Shown here piece by piece: positions 39,013 through 49,834 of a stretch of 64,000 nt of DNA; within the stretch, counting starts at the first letter, position 1; each line of letters begins with the position of its first letter. The notes beneath the pieces were generated by a model that searched no databases, was not told the DNA's origin, and saw nothing but the letters and a program-made list of their open reading frames with translations. Location of the stretch: positions 3,066,615-3,130,614 of the forward strand of contig CM060851.1 in the NCBI GenBank assembly GCA_030737835.1, given 5' to 3'. Made by a program: the position numbers and the translations under genes. This stretch comes from Acorus gramineus. Taxonomy: Eukaryota; Streptophyta; Magnoliopsida; Acorales; Acoraceae.

Positions 39013-39392
39013 TAGGGCTATTAAACGAACCAAGCAGTTCAGACTCAGTTTGAACTCGGCTCAGTATGAGCTCGTTCAGGCTCATTCAATTGGATAAATG
39101 AGTGAGTTTGAACAATTTTTAAAACTCGGTTAGACTCGGGATGTGGATCGAGCTTTATTTTATGTTCAAATTCGACTCGTTTGTATTATAAAAATTTAGT
39201 TGAAATTTGACTCAACTCCTTTGTAAAATCAGAACATTAAATCAATACAAAGTTATGCTCGTTTAAGCTCACGAACATGATTCATTTATGCTAAAATTTT
39301 GTTTTAAATCCCTAAAAACCCTAAAATGAAGAAGAATATTAGGCTCGTTTAGGCTCATGGGCTCGACTTGTTCTACTCGTTTACCACCCCTA
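39013..39392. mobile_element. hAT-like miniature element with 8-bp target duplication (copy A)
   Basis: Starts TAGGGCTATTAAACGA and ends TCGTTTACCACCCCTA, which are imperfect inverted repeats. It is flanked by a perfect 8-bp duplication AGTTTGAG at 39005-39012 and 39393-39400. The interior is rich in AGCTCG/CGAGCC words. It lies ~180 bp upstream of the ARD start codon, in the probable promoter. Confidence 0.78.
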
Positions 39393-39407
39393 AGTTTGAG
39401 AATAGGG

Positions 39408-39512
39408 AGCCAGTTATAACCACCCCACAAATTTTTCTAGGGCTGCAACTTGGGTCCGGTTGAATCCGATTTTTACATGGGTAGGAAAACTTATGGGATG
39501 GATATAACTGCC
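39408..39512. mobile_element. remnant of a TIR element whose interior was deleted (copy A)
   Basis: AGCCAGTTATAACCACCCC at the left and GGGATGGATATAACTGCCCC at the right form an inverted pair. In copy B the same ends bracket more than 2 kb including a hAT element and a (TA)n tract. Copy A keeps only the ends and the first ~50 bp of that hAT element. Confidence 0.5.
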
Positions 39513-39608
39513 CCTTGGGAATATAAAAGCGATGGCTTTCTCCGTCTTATGTGGCGCTTAAGTTGGTCTACAAAATCTACTACTTCGCGAATATACACGA
39601 AGGGCATA

Positions 39609-40697
39609 CCTATCCCCACCATGCAGATTGTTGAATTCAGCAATAAAAAAAGTAAATTTTTTTTTAAAAAAAAAAGGTAGACACTTGCCACCATCACTAA
39701 AAATCCATATGTAAGATCTTTGAAAAATATTAATCCCACCTACCCATTTGACCGTCTCCCTATCAAGAGTTACATAAAACAGTCAATAATCGCCCTATCA
39801 ACCCATGTTTAAAAACTTTGACTGTTTGTATTGTCATTCACGGATTAGATCCTTCGACAATGGGTCTATCGACCTGGGATGTGTATGTCAACACTGACTC
39901 TGTTGAACGGATAACATAAGAAATGAAACATATCACATTTTTTTTTATAAAATGTAAGAAACATTAAGTAAAGTCACTCACTCTTTTCTCACACATTCAC
40001 ATTCAACATATTGAACACATTTACATGGAAGATATTCATAATAAAAAAAATTGTTCAACATATTCAAAGTCTATCAATCTTCACACTTGTTTTCTCTATC
40101 ACCTCCTGTCCTTTCAATACAAACACCGCTTGCACCGCCACCACAAGAACCTTGACCCCCAGATCCCCCAACACGTTCACCGTGACATACATGAGCAACA
40201 ACGTGAAGAGGGTGACAATGGAGAGGACCGCAAGGGCTCACCGATCGTTGATCATGCGGCTGAAGACAACGAGGGGCTCTTCACGGAGGAAGTAGAAGAA
40301 GAGTCAGGCGGACATAATGACGAAAGTGGTTGAGGTTGGTTTGGATGCATGAGAGGGAGTCGTGGAGGGAACGGGGGAGGGAGAAGGTGTGGAGGTGGAT
40401 GAGCTCCTTCCATGGGTGGCGGATGGCGAGGGCGGAGCAAGTACGGGCTTTGGCACGGGAAAGGAAGTCGAGGGAGGAGAAGGAATAGGAGGAGGGGGGG
40501 GGGGTGGAGAGTCAGTAGAGGAGAGAAAAGAGAGGAGGGAGATCAGAATAGAAGGGAAAATGAGGAAGAAGTGGTGGGATCAGATTTTTAATGGCTTGGT
40601 ATATAAAAAGGTGGTGAGATTGGGTATCACAAAAAAATATGGGTTGTGGGATAAGTGAAGAGTGGGGGTTTAGCAATCTGCATGGTGGGGATAAACC
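39609..40697. mobile_element. TIR element carrying a PRA1 gene fragment (Pack-type candidate, copy A)
   Basis: An inverted pair encloses ~1.09 kb: TATCCCCACCATGCAGATTG from 39611 and its complement CAATCTGCATGGTGGGGATA from 40674. The enclosed DNA includes a GC-rich fragment of a PRA1-family gene (see next entry). The layout is that of a gene fragment carried between transposon ends. No flanking duplication was found, so the outer limits may be wider. Confidence 0.5.
40110..40485 (-). pseudogene. PRA1 family (prenylated Rab acceptor) gene fragment, copy A
   Basis: On the minus strand one frame reads SSLDFLSRAKARTCSALAI, RHPWKELIHLHTFSLPRS and SLSCIQTNLNHFRHYVRL, the N-terminal cytosolic pattern of plant PRA1 proteins. 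After a frame change it continues LFFYFLREEPLVVF..INDR-stop-ALAVLSIVTLFTLLLM, the conserved D/EEPLVVFG...DDR motif followed by a membrane segment. PRA1 proteins are small four-helix membrane proteins that act on Rab GTPases in ER-Golgi traffic. This copy has a frameshift, an in-frame stop and no start codon or first hydrophobic pair. It is not functional as such. Confidence 0.65.
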
Positions 40698-42677
40698 AAC
40701 GCTATATATATGAAGTCGGATTTGGATGTCGTACACAGCATGCCTGATTAACCTCTAATTTTTTGGTGCATTTGGAAACGTAGTTTGAAAGCAGTTTTTA
40801 ATTTTATGCAAAGTTTTTTATGATGTAATGATGAAGTTGTTTTTTAATTAATCTGAGAATCAAATTTGTTGCTGATAACAGAAGCTACTTTTATTGGAAT
40901 AAACATAGTTTTCAAAGCATTTTTTGTTATAATAATGACGGCAACTTTTCAATTAAGTGGATTTGTTTGGTAACCTCTTTAGGGCTTTTTTAAAGAAGCT
41001 GAAAACCACAAATTTTTATTGCCAAATGGGACCTTTATCTAAAACTATCCTTATTTTTACCTTTTAAGTGTTAGTCTCAAATTTTATATTGTATATAAGT
41101 TATGCATATTTTTATGACAAAATAAATATAAAAGTCAATATAATTGTTGAATCGTTTATGTTAGTGTTTTAAACTCCGATCCAACCCGATTGATTGAAAC
41201 ATTCACTCGTTTTGAATTTTGGTTATTAATTTATCCTTAAAATCCGATGATATGAAAAATCAATAAAACTCAGTTAATCTAGTAGTTGAACCGATGTTTT
41301 TTGTGAACCGGCTACGGGATTCTTTATTTGTAGAAATTGTGATTAATCAACTGTTAAAATATGAAATCTAATAAAAAAAATTAAATTTTATATACTAAAA
41401 TCATATAATGATGTTAAGTAAAAAAAATATGCAAAGATTTTCTAAAATATTTTTTATTTAGTTATGAAAATTAATATATTTATTTTATATTATAATTATG
41501 TCACAGTTCAAATCTGGTTCATCCAACAATTGAACCAGTGACTCTTGACCGTTCATTTCCGTTGTTCATTGAACGGTTCCATTTTTGTAGGTGACCCTAG
41601 GTCAAAACATGAGTTACATTTTATTTTATTTTATTTTGAAATTGATTTTTGAAGTTATTTTTTAGAATATTGATTCAAAAATGTTTTTAAAAAACTTATA
41701 AATGATTTTCGAATTAGGTGCCTCCATCCAAATGATGGATCATTTAAGGTTCAAAAGAAGGTTTTAAAATGGATATCCAAAATCCCAATTCTCTATTGTT
41801 GCAATGATCGTAGTCCATAATGGTCCCAATGATAATATGAAAGTTATTTAAGAATAATATGATTTTCTACTTCTCACATTGTTTCAAACGGAGGTTGCTT
41901 AAACTTTTCGTGAAGACGCGAGAATCTTTTGGGGATTCTTTTTTCTCACTCATTTTTTGAACATATTTTTTTATCATCACATAGTATTTTTAAAAAAACT
42001 TGTAAGAACCTATATATCTTAGGAAAACACGAAATAAGCCAAGTTTTATATGAAACAAAGTTATGGTTATAAAAAAATATAATTTAAAAGTTTTCTAAAA
42101 CTAGAATATTTATTAATTTCAAATTAATTTTTAAATGAGATTTGATTGATTTTTTTAAATGACTTCTCGATGCACGTATGCATCGCACATGTATAGCTTG
42201 GACATTATTTGATATTATTGTTTTGTTATGATTATTAGTTTTAAGTGTTAAAAGCATTTATTTGATGTAAATAAAATTATTAGATTATATTATATAATAT
42301 AAAAAACGTAAATATACATATCTTATCTATGATGCCTCGGAATCCCCTTTTTAGCTAGGGGGAGATGGTGCGCTAGCTACTTGCAAAAACCTCGATCCAT
42401 AGTTATATTAATATGTTCATCCATCATTTATCCATTCAACATATAAATAAAGAAAAGTTCAAATTAGATAATACAAATTACACCATAGAACGTCAACCAG
42501 GATCAATAATTTTATCCCAAGTTTGAATGATTTATACATATGATCAATTATTAAAGCAACTATAGTTCTTGCTGCTAAAGCTAAGGTACAGGGAACTAAT
42601 ACACAAAAAAAATCTGATTTTCAGCTTTAAGCTGAATAAGTGTTGAAAGCATTTTGAACCAAAACACCACCTAAGAC
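40698..42677. other. AT-rich non-coding part of duplicated segment (copy A)
   Basis: No gene was seen. Around 41160-41600, ACTCCGATCCAACCCGATTG, GTTGAACCGATG, AACCGGCTACGGG and TGAACGGTTCCATTTTTG look like the ends and interior of another miniature element. A counterpart is at 58.9-60.87 kb. Confidence 0.45.
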
Positions 42678-44800
42678 TGTTGGAAAAATCAATACATTTC
42701 CATAAAAATGTATTAATTAGTTTCTAAATAAAGATTAAAAACTTTAATAGGATGTTTTATTCCCTCTTAAATGTATAGTCTCATATCGGTTAAAGAATGC
42801 GATGAAGCATCTTTAAATATGCCATGTGTAGATTTTGGGTAAGGACCCAAGCAGGGGCTGAGGCTTATGAATTGCATTTGTATTTCCATTTGCATTTGCT
42901 TTTTCTTTTGCTTTCACTTTTGCGTATTTCGTATCTGGGATCTCAGATTTGGACACGGACATGGTCACGTTTTGTTTTTCGCAACGGCTGGTAATGTTTA
43001 AATTTGAATTTTAAACGTTGAAAATAAATTTGGTAACCGAAAACGCTTACCATAACTGGTGCGTGTAATTATTACAAATGATACACCTCCAACAGTCGTA
43101 TTTTTGTGCCTATAAAAAGACTACTTTCACAGAGATTCAAGGTATGCGAAAAAAACTAAGTGTTCTTCCACCAGAAATACTACACAGAGTTTTTATTTTT
43201 TCTTGGTTTTTTGGGTGATCAAGTCTACAACTGGTTTGACTTCTTTTCCTGCCTGCACCAAGAAGAGAACAACGAGAGCTGAGTGGTTTTATCTTGGGAA
43301 CAGATCATCAAGAACCATGTGCGATTAAGGGGGGTGTATTCTGTTTTGAAGATAGTGTTACCATGTGACTCCATATCAGTCTCTCATAATCCCTTTCTTC
43401 ATATTCTCTATGTTTTTGTCTGATAATAGTAGTATCTTTTCAATAATTTAATAACATAATATTCCTATTATCAATTTTTATTTTCTACTATGGCTTTTAA
43501 CGAAGATAAAACATCTGTCAAACCTGATGAGAAGTTCAATGGGGCCATTTCCAGAGATGGCAGCAACAAGTTTGATACTGGCTTACTTGGCTTTGTTTCT
43601 ACCATCCTCAAGCCTACCTCTACCAAATCAGAGAAAACCTCCACAGAAATGCAGTCCACAGATACCACCCCTGACCTGACTAAGACCACGACCACCATTG
43701 AAACCACTCCTTCTACCAGCATACCACAACTTAGTTTTACAGAAATTAATTATCTCTGCCATGGTTGTATGTTGTCCACTTTATCTCTTGAATTGTATGA
43801 TGCCTACTGTTTAAAAAAAACCTCCCTTAAGTTATGGACTACCCTAAAGGAATAATATGGCCTAGAGGATGCTGGATTGGAGTGGTACACCTTTGTGCAC
43901 TAGTTTGAATTCAAGATGGTCGAAACAAAAACAGTAACCTTCAGATCCTAGAGTATACCAACCTTATTCAAAATGCTAAAACCAAATGTCTACTTTAGAA
44001 GAAATTATCCAAGCTGCAGGGCTTATTGAACAACTTCCTTCTTCCTAGAATGATTTTACCAAAACTCTTAGGCACCATCAGGATTCCTTATCTATGACCA
44101 ACCTTCTAAAATCTCTTAAAATCGAGGATATCCATGAAACCAAAGACAAGAAAAACAAATAAGCTGAGGTTAGTCTTGTAGAACCAAGAAGCAGTTAAAC
44201 CAAACGGAAAAAATTTCAAACCCAAGAAAACATTCTCCAAACCCTAAAACTTCAAAAACAACACCAATCCAAATCAGAAAAAGACATTCCATTACTAGGT
44301 TTGTGGCAAATATGGGCACTTTTCTCAAGATTGTTGTAAGCGGAAGGATCCCAAAGCCAAAGAAAACCCTCAAGCTACCATAACCTCCCAAGTCAACATG
44401 CTAACCTTGGATGAGAAAACTTTTGGGAACATTGCTAGGTTTATTTCTTTAACTCCTGAAATTAATTCTATTAATCTTTCCATTGATTGATGGATTGATA
44501 CCGGAGCTAATACACACGTTTCCTTCTGTTGCTCCATTTTTAACTCATCATACTCACCTAATCCATGTCTTCGTGTTCTCTCTATTCTTATATGATAATA
44601 TTAGTATTTTTCCAACAAAGACTATATGCCAAATGAGTTATTTTATTGACCTAATGCAGCAAAAACTAAAGCGAGGACCAATGACCAAACAATCTCTAGT
44701 TTCACTCCAAAATCCATGCTTCTCGATCATCCTAAATATGAAAATGCAAAAAATGGAGTGGTGACATTTCACCACGCTCAAAAGTAAACCTACATAGCCT
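42678..44800 (+). mobile_element. Ty1/copia retrotransposon truncated after the start of protease (copy A)
   Basis: The likely 5' LTR is 42678-43456, opening TGTTGGAAAAATC and closing ATAACA, with a TATA-like TATAAAAAG at 43111-43119. Downstream is a gag-like frame (LSFTEINYLCHGCMLSTLSL, LYDAYCLKKTSLKLWTTLKE, then FEFKMVETKTVT), a zinc-knuckle remnant CGKYGHFSQDCCKRK lacking the first Cys, and the protease start WIDTGANTHVS. Stops and frameshifts interrupt it. No integrase, reverse transcriptase or 3' LTR follows. Copy B has the same truncation, so this predates the duplication. Confidence 0.85.
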
Positions 44801-44944
44801 TGTTAGTATATTTTATATTCCAAAATAATAACATAATAATAACAATAACACTCAAACTTGTATGGGATGAAGACAATGTATACTTAAATGGTCACTCATC
44901 AAGTATGACATTAGTATCCCACATAATGTAATTATGATTTCTTG

Positions 44945-45460
44945 GACACTCATATCCATCCACCACCACGTCTGCGTCCCCAGTGGCTTTGCCATGTTGG
45001 TAGGACAACCGCACTCCATGGGATGATCCGAGTTCAACCCTTGTGTCTAGCAAGGTGAACCCAATTTCCCAGCTTGTTGGGCTAGTTTTTCTCATGGACT
45101 TTGACCCAGGTTATTCTCCAAGCCTTGTTAGGCTAGTTTACTATGGGCTTTAACTCACTAATTGTTATAGGGTCCATGTTAACCTGATCTGTGTTGCAGG
45201 CCTATATACAAAAAAAAAAAAAAAACCCACCTCTGTGGGTGCCTTGTCCCTACCAAATCTTGTTTTAAGCAAGGTGAACAAAAATTTCCAACCCTGCTAA
45301 GCAAGTTTCTCATGAGCTTAGACCTAGGTTATTCTCCAAGCCTTGTTGGGCTAGTTTACTATGGGCTTTGACCCACCGGTTGTTATAGGGTCCATGTTGA
45401 CATGTCTGTTCTGTGTCCCCTATGTGGGCTTATGTACCAAAAAAAAAAAAAAAAAAAAAG
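44945..45460 (+). repeat. SINE-like sequence with a partial tandem copy and A tails (copy A)
   Basis: A stretch with a B-box-like GAGTTCAACCC near 45029 is followed by GGTTATTCTCCAAGCCTTGTT..GGCTAGTTTACTATGGGCTTT..TAGGGTCCATGTT and an A run at about 45211-45226. The same words repeat in order and end in another A run at about 45440-45459. The SINE origin is inferred from the A tails and the B-box only. Confidence 0.42.
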
Positions 45461-45824
45461 ATCAAACCTACATAATAAGGCTTAGATCTCACACACCTCT
45501 AATATGATGACACGCAATGCACACGGTATTAAATCAACGATATCAGTCCTAAAACAAAAGAAACCCGAATTACAAAATGAACTAAGAGTAGAGGCTAACC
45601 AGAACCAGAAATTGAGGGTTCTAGTTGCCTCAAAAACCGACGACCCACAAGAGAGATCTCCCCGACAACCCCTATTAGGTTGTCCCCAACCACACAGACA
45701 AACCCCTTATGGACTCGTTCCAAACCTATTCAACGACGCACAAAGTGGGCTGAGAAATCCAACAAATCCAGTGAAGCATGCATATACATCGTTAGATGAT
45801 GGATTTATTCAATTCAACATGAAG

Positions 45825-47821
45825 CCATATACACTTTATATCAAAACATATATCTCATTAGAGAATATTTACTATTTAAAAAAAAAAAACGCGTGTGGCA
45901 TAAGTTTTAGACTGCAACAATAACTAAGTCTAACATTTTCCATTCAATTAAGCTGCACCCATGCCTAATAGCAGCAGCTCCTCAACCTCCCAAGGCACAA
46001 GAGGCACAACATCACATCCTCAACCACCCCCCCTCCATATACACCATGCATCAGAAACATCCAAAATAATATCCTAATCATTCTAAACAAATCAAACCAA
46101 TAAATCGATTCTATTGAGAAAACCTGACGAAAGGAAATGATTCTCAATGAAAAAAAATGTGACAACGCGAGAAACTAATAGATATATAAATTAAGAAACT
46201 CAGAAGCTTTAGACCTAGAAAAAAATGCATAAAAAAAATCCTGTCTATATGAATTAACATCAAAATCCCATGTCTGTATGAATGATCATCCAAATAAAAA
46301 CTATAGACGAACCGTACCATTGGAAACCCAAGTAGAGTCATTTATGCATTTTCTTACTTTGTGTGGTGCCTTTTCTTGGAATGATTATGACCACTAAAGT
46401 ACCATAAATTATTTCAATCTTGAGGGATGAAATTGTATTTACTTCAGAGAAGTGGCATGATAGTGGGGTGCAGGATATGTCAACTTTCACCTAAGCACTT
46501 TAATTTTCTTTTGATTTGCAGTAAAGTGAAATCACAATTGTAGGTATTGCCTTTTTGGTCAATTAGTTTCGGTCATGGAAATCAGTTAATAAACCATTAT
46601 ATAATAGCCGAACTGCTAACTTACACATCGGAAAACTGTTAACATACAAACACAACTCCTAGAAATCTCAAACTAAGACACTTTTCCTTAAGAAATTAGA
46701 AAGAAAAGTAAGCAGTCTTGTGACACTTGATCCTTTGATTGCATTTAGATTAGCTATGCTGCCTTTTATTCTATTCCTTTTAACTGTTCTGCTCAAACCT
46801 AGACTCACATTCACACACTAATCCTGCTATACTCGTACTCCTCTTTTAGAAAGTTCCATCAGAAAATAGAAGTTTGCAGTTCCTCCACTTTTGTAAATGC
46901 CTTTTCTTATTTGTGTACTTATAGATTCTCAAATTGAAACCTAGAACAGTCCAAAATGGAGATGTTTGGGTCTCTGTGTTGAGTATTTAACTCAATACAC
47001 ATTGAGCAAGTAAATTCTTTGTATGTCAGACCTACCTTGAAGTTCCGCATCTCACCTGGATTATGATCAGTTCTACTCTATTCATTAGATTTTTCATTTG
47101 AATAGGGGAAGTTTTGTTGGGGAGTCTCTTTTTCTTTTTCTTTTTTAACTTTGTTTTGTGGAGACACCTTGCTTCTCCTTTTCTTTTGGATGCCTATTGT
47201 CTATCAATTTTAATAAAATAGGTGGACATCCATACCACTCTCTTCATTTAAAAAAAAAATGTCACTTTATTCTTCACTTCAATGAGGCTAAGGTAAAACA
47301 AAAGGAAAACTGATTGACACACAATCAATGTCCTTCCAGGCAACGATTACACTCACCTTGGGTTATGTCTGCATTTCATTCCCTCGTACCATGAATCCAC
47401 AGTATGTGCATATTTATGTCAGATGGTAGAAGACATTAGTGAAGTTAAAAATGTGAATACATTTTTCTAGATTCCGGGGGAATTCTTTTCAATAGATGTT
47501 TGGACAAACTTGTGGTGTTTGTAATTGATGTGTTCATAATCACCAAACAGTCAAGTCATAATGCTCTTTTATTTGGAAAGTTTTTCATCTCCCAGTTCTT
47601 TAAAAAAAAAAACTTATGTATATCTTAAGAAACCTGAGGTTATTGGCTTCCTCATTTTCTGATGCCACATGTTGTTCTGAGCTAAGCTAACCTTTAATGT
47701 CCGTGTTTCTAGGACGATCTGTTCTTTAATTGAGGTAGAATAGTTTCTTGTTTTATGCTTAACAATGCTATCAATTTCTGTTTTCTTGTTTATGATTTTA
47801 ACTGCTATTGATACCTTTTAG
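45825..47821. other. AT-rich DNA left of the orphan exon
   Basis: It may be intron sequence of the plus-strand gene ending at 48094. No partner exon was recognised. The part just after 45824 may still belong to the duplicated segment, because copy B leaves the window here. Confidence 0.4.
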
Positions 47822-48094
47822 ATAGTAAAGGGCGAGTTATCAAGGAAGACCATTCAACACAGTGGCATATGTGAGGGAAGAGAGATTGCAGCGGAACCTT
47901 GGAAATCAGAGGAGTATAACAGTTTTCGTGTATGTCTCCAAGGAGCCACTGAGATGATGTGTGGCCACAAGACAATTGAGCAAAGGGATGAACATGAAAT
48001 TACTCGCCAGCAGAAAATTTTACTCAGCTCTGCTTATGACGAAATGCGGCATGTCAACAATCAAGAAAAGAGCAGGATAATTGATCTTCACTGA
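47822..48094 (+). CDS. terminal exon of an unidentified gene
   Basis: A polypyrimidine-AG acceptor (ACCTTTTAG) is followed by 90 codons without a stop, then TGA at 48092-48094. The peptide runs IVKGELSRKTIQHSGICEG, later GATEMMCGHKTIEQRDEHE and ends NNQEKSRIIDLH. It is charged, with no membrane segment and no motif I recognise. Downstream sequence looks like a 3' UTR, with AATAAA-type signals near 48420. It faces the LMBR1-like gene tail to tail. Upstream exons were not found between 45.8 and 47.8 kb. It may be the stranded 3' end of a gene broken by the rearrangement, or a chance open frame. Confidence 0.4.
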   Translation: MVKGELSRKTIQHSGICEGREIAAEPWKSEEYNSFRVCLQGATEMMCGHKTIEQRDEHEITRQQKILLSSAYDEMRHVNNQEKSRIIDLH

Positions 48095-49834
48095 TTGTTT
48101 AGTTAGGTTCCTTAACCTGGAAGCATATTTTTATAGTAGCAGAAGATAAGTCCCGAAAGTACACAGCATTGTCAGGCTTCCTGAAGTCTAAGGAATTCTC
48201 ATTTTCAAATAACGAGACAAGATTTGGCCGGAATTGGTTAACGGCACTGATCCCAAGGCAGTCAATGCATTGTGTAATTGCTTCCTGTGCATTTGTATGC
48301 TCCCTCCTGCGAATAAGATTTATCTTTTGCCATTTTTATTGATAACCCATATGGAATGTAGAAGAATTTCTGTTATTTGTGCTTCATAATGTGGCCTGCC
48401 ATAGAAGATGAAGATCAGTTGAATAAAAAATAGCAGTGGATCTTTAGCATCTAAATGATCATAGTTATTGCCCGTCATTTGGAAGGTTTAAATTTTCCAA
48501 AGAAGGTGGAATCGATTATTCATCGTCTTTGAATTTTATTGAATAAATTATTTACTATGCAGGATCAAGACAAAGCAAATTCCATGCATGTTTTGTTCAA
48601 TTGTGGTGGGTAATGCAAATGGAGAGCAGCTAAGTAGGAATAAATAGTTTCAAGTTCTAGTCATTCCCACTAGAGTGGTTTTGTTCACTTGTTCAGTAGT
48701 AGTTTAGTAGATTGAAGTGCAATCTTTTTTCCACATAATTATACATTACACACACTCAGTTTAATGTTCATTATTTTGTCATCCATAATTATTTGGAATC
48801 CTTACATCAGTAGACTACTTTGTTTTTTAATAGTATACTTTCAGCTCATGCATCAGAAAACAATGGATAAATATAAAAAGAATGGTTGGGAGACTGAACA
48901 TCCAGTCATCTTTCGGTCTCCCTAAATCATGGGTAAAATTATCTTTACTTGTGCATTCCCCAAGAGGTAGCAATGCAACTTGTTTCCATGCTCAAAAGCC
49001 TGTGTGCGCAGACATGTTAGAAGATGGATTGGTGATGTAAAAATTATTTTGCCAACCTCGACTCCTGCACACTCATCATTTTGATTTGCATAAGCTGTGG
49101 AGGATCAGTCTTAATTTGTTTTGTGGGTTGAATATGCGTTTAAACTACATGTTAATAAAAACGGAAAAAAAAAAAAACCATCTATTGACCAGCTTTTTTT
49201 CCAAACAAGCATATCCTGGGTTCCACTTTTCTCATAGCTTTATTTGTGAGAACGCATCCCTTCAAGCAGATGCACACAGGCAATGGAAACATTCAGGTTT
49301 TCCAGGGACACTTGGAAATCAAATTTGAACCTCTTCAACCCCACAATGACAGCAATCAATCACATCGGGTGCGGGTGCTTGCTCCTCTCATCCACCTACA
49401 CATTTACTATAAAGGCATGGCTTTAACTCAATTTCACAAATGTAACATGGCTAATCAATAATCATAAAGTATATTTTAAAAACAGAATTGTACATATATG
49501 TGCAGGAGACTGGCTCCATAAGTCTATAAGAAATCTGTTTTCAGTTTACAATGAAGGTAGCCAGACAGAATTAAATAAAAGAAAAGAAACCCAACATAAC
49601 CATAGTTTCAACTGCACAGACAGCCATGAGTGGCAAGTACAAATTTGGATCTTCCTGCTCTTGCGACATTGATGGGGTAACATTTTGTGTTTCAGTACAA
49701 ACGGCCACCTTCTCTTGATCATAAATATTAATCCACAAAAATGAAACTATTCATACACCAAATTTCAAATCAACACTCCAAAATGCAAGGATTAGCATGA
49801 GACTTGGTGAAAAGCACCACCTGCATCCAGCACT
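48095..49834. other. region between two converging 3' ends
   Basis: This is probably 3' UTR and intergenic DNA of the plus-strand exon and the minus-strand LMBR1-like gene. No domain or RNA gene was recognised. Confidence 0.45.

Larger units (their letters stand above)
38912..45824. repeat. large duplicated segment, copy A
   Basis: Nearly collinear with 54763-64000 in the same orientation. The shared sequence starts at AATTGAGAAATCTAGTGTGG in both. It is followed through all the internal transposons to the right edge of the window, so the true right end is unknown. By eye, most lines differ by only a few bases. Copy A lacks ~2.28 kb present in copy B (55395-57674). Copy A begins 78 bp upstream of the ARD start codon. 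Confidence 0.92.

Noticed and set aside
45504-45923. 139-codon plus-strand open frame
   Set aside because: It has no recognisable domain, and most of it lies in duplicated repeat DNA where copy B carries substitutions without sign of coding constraint.
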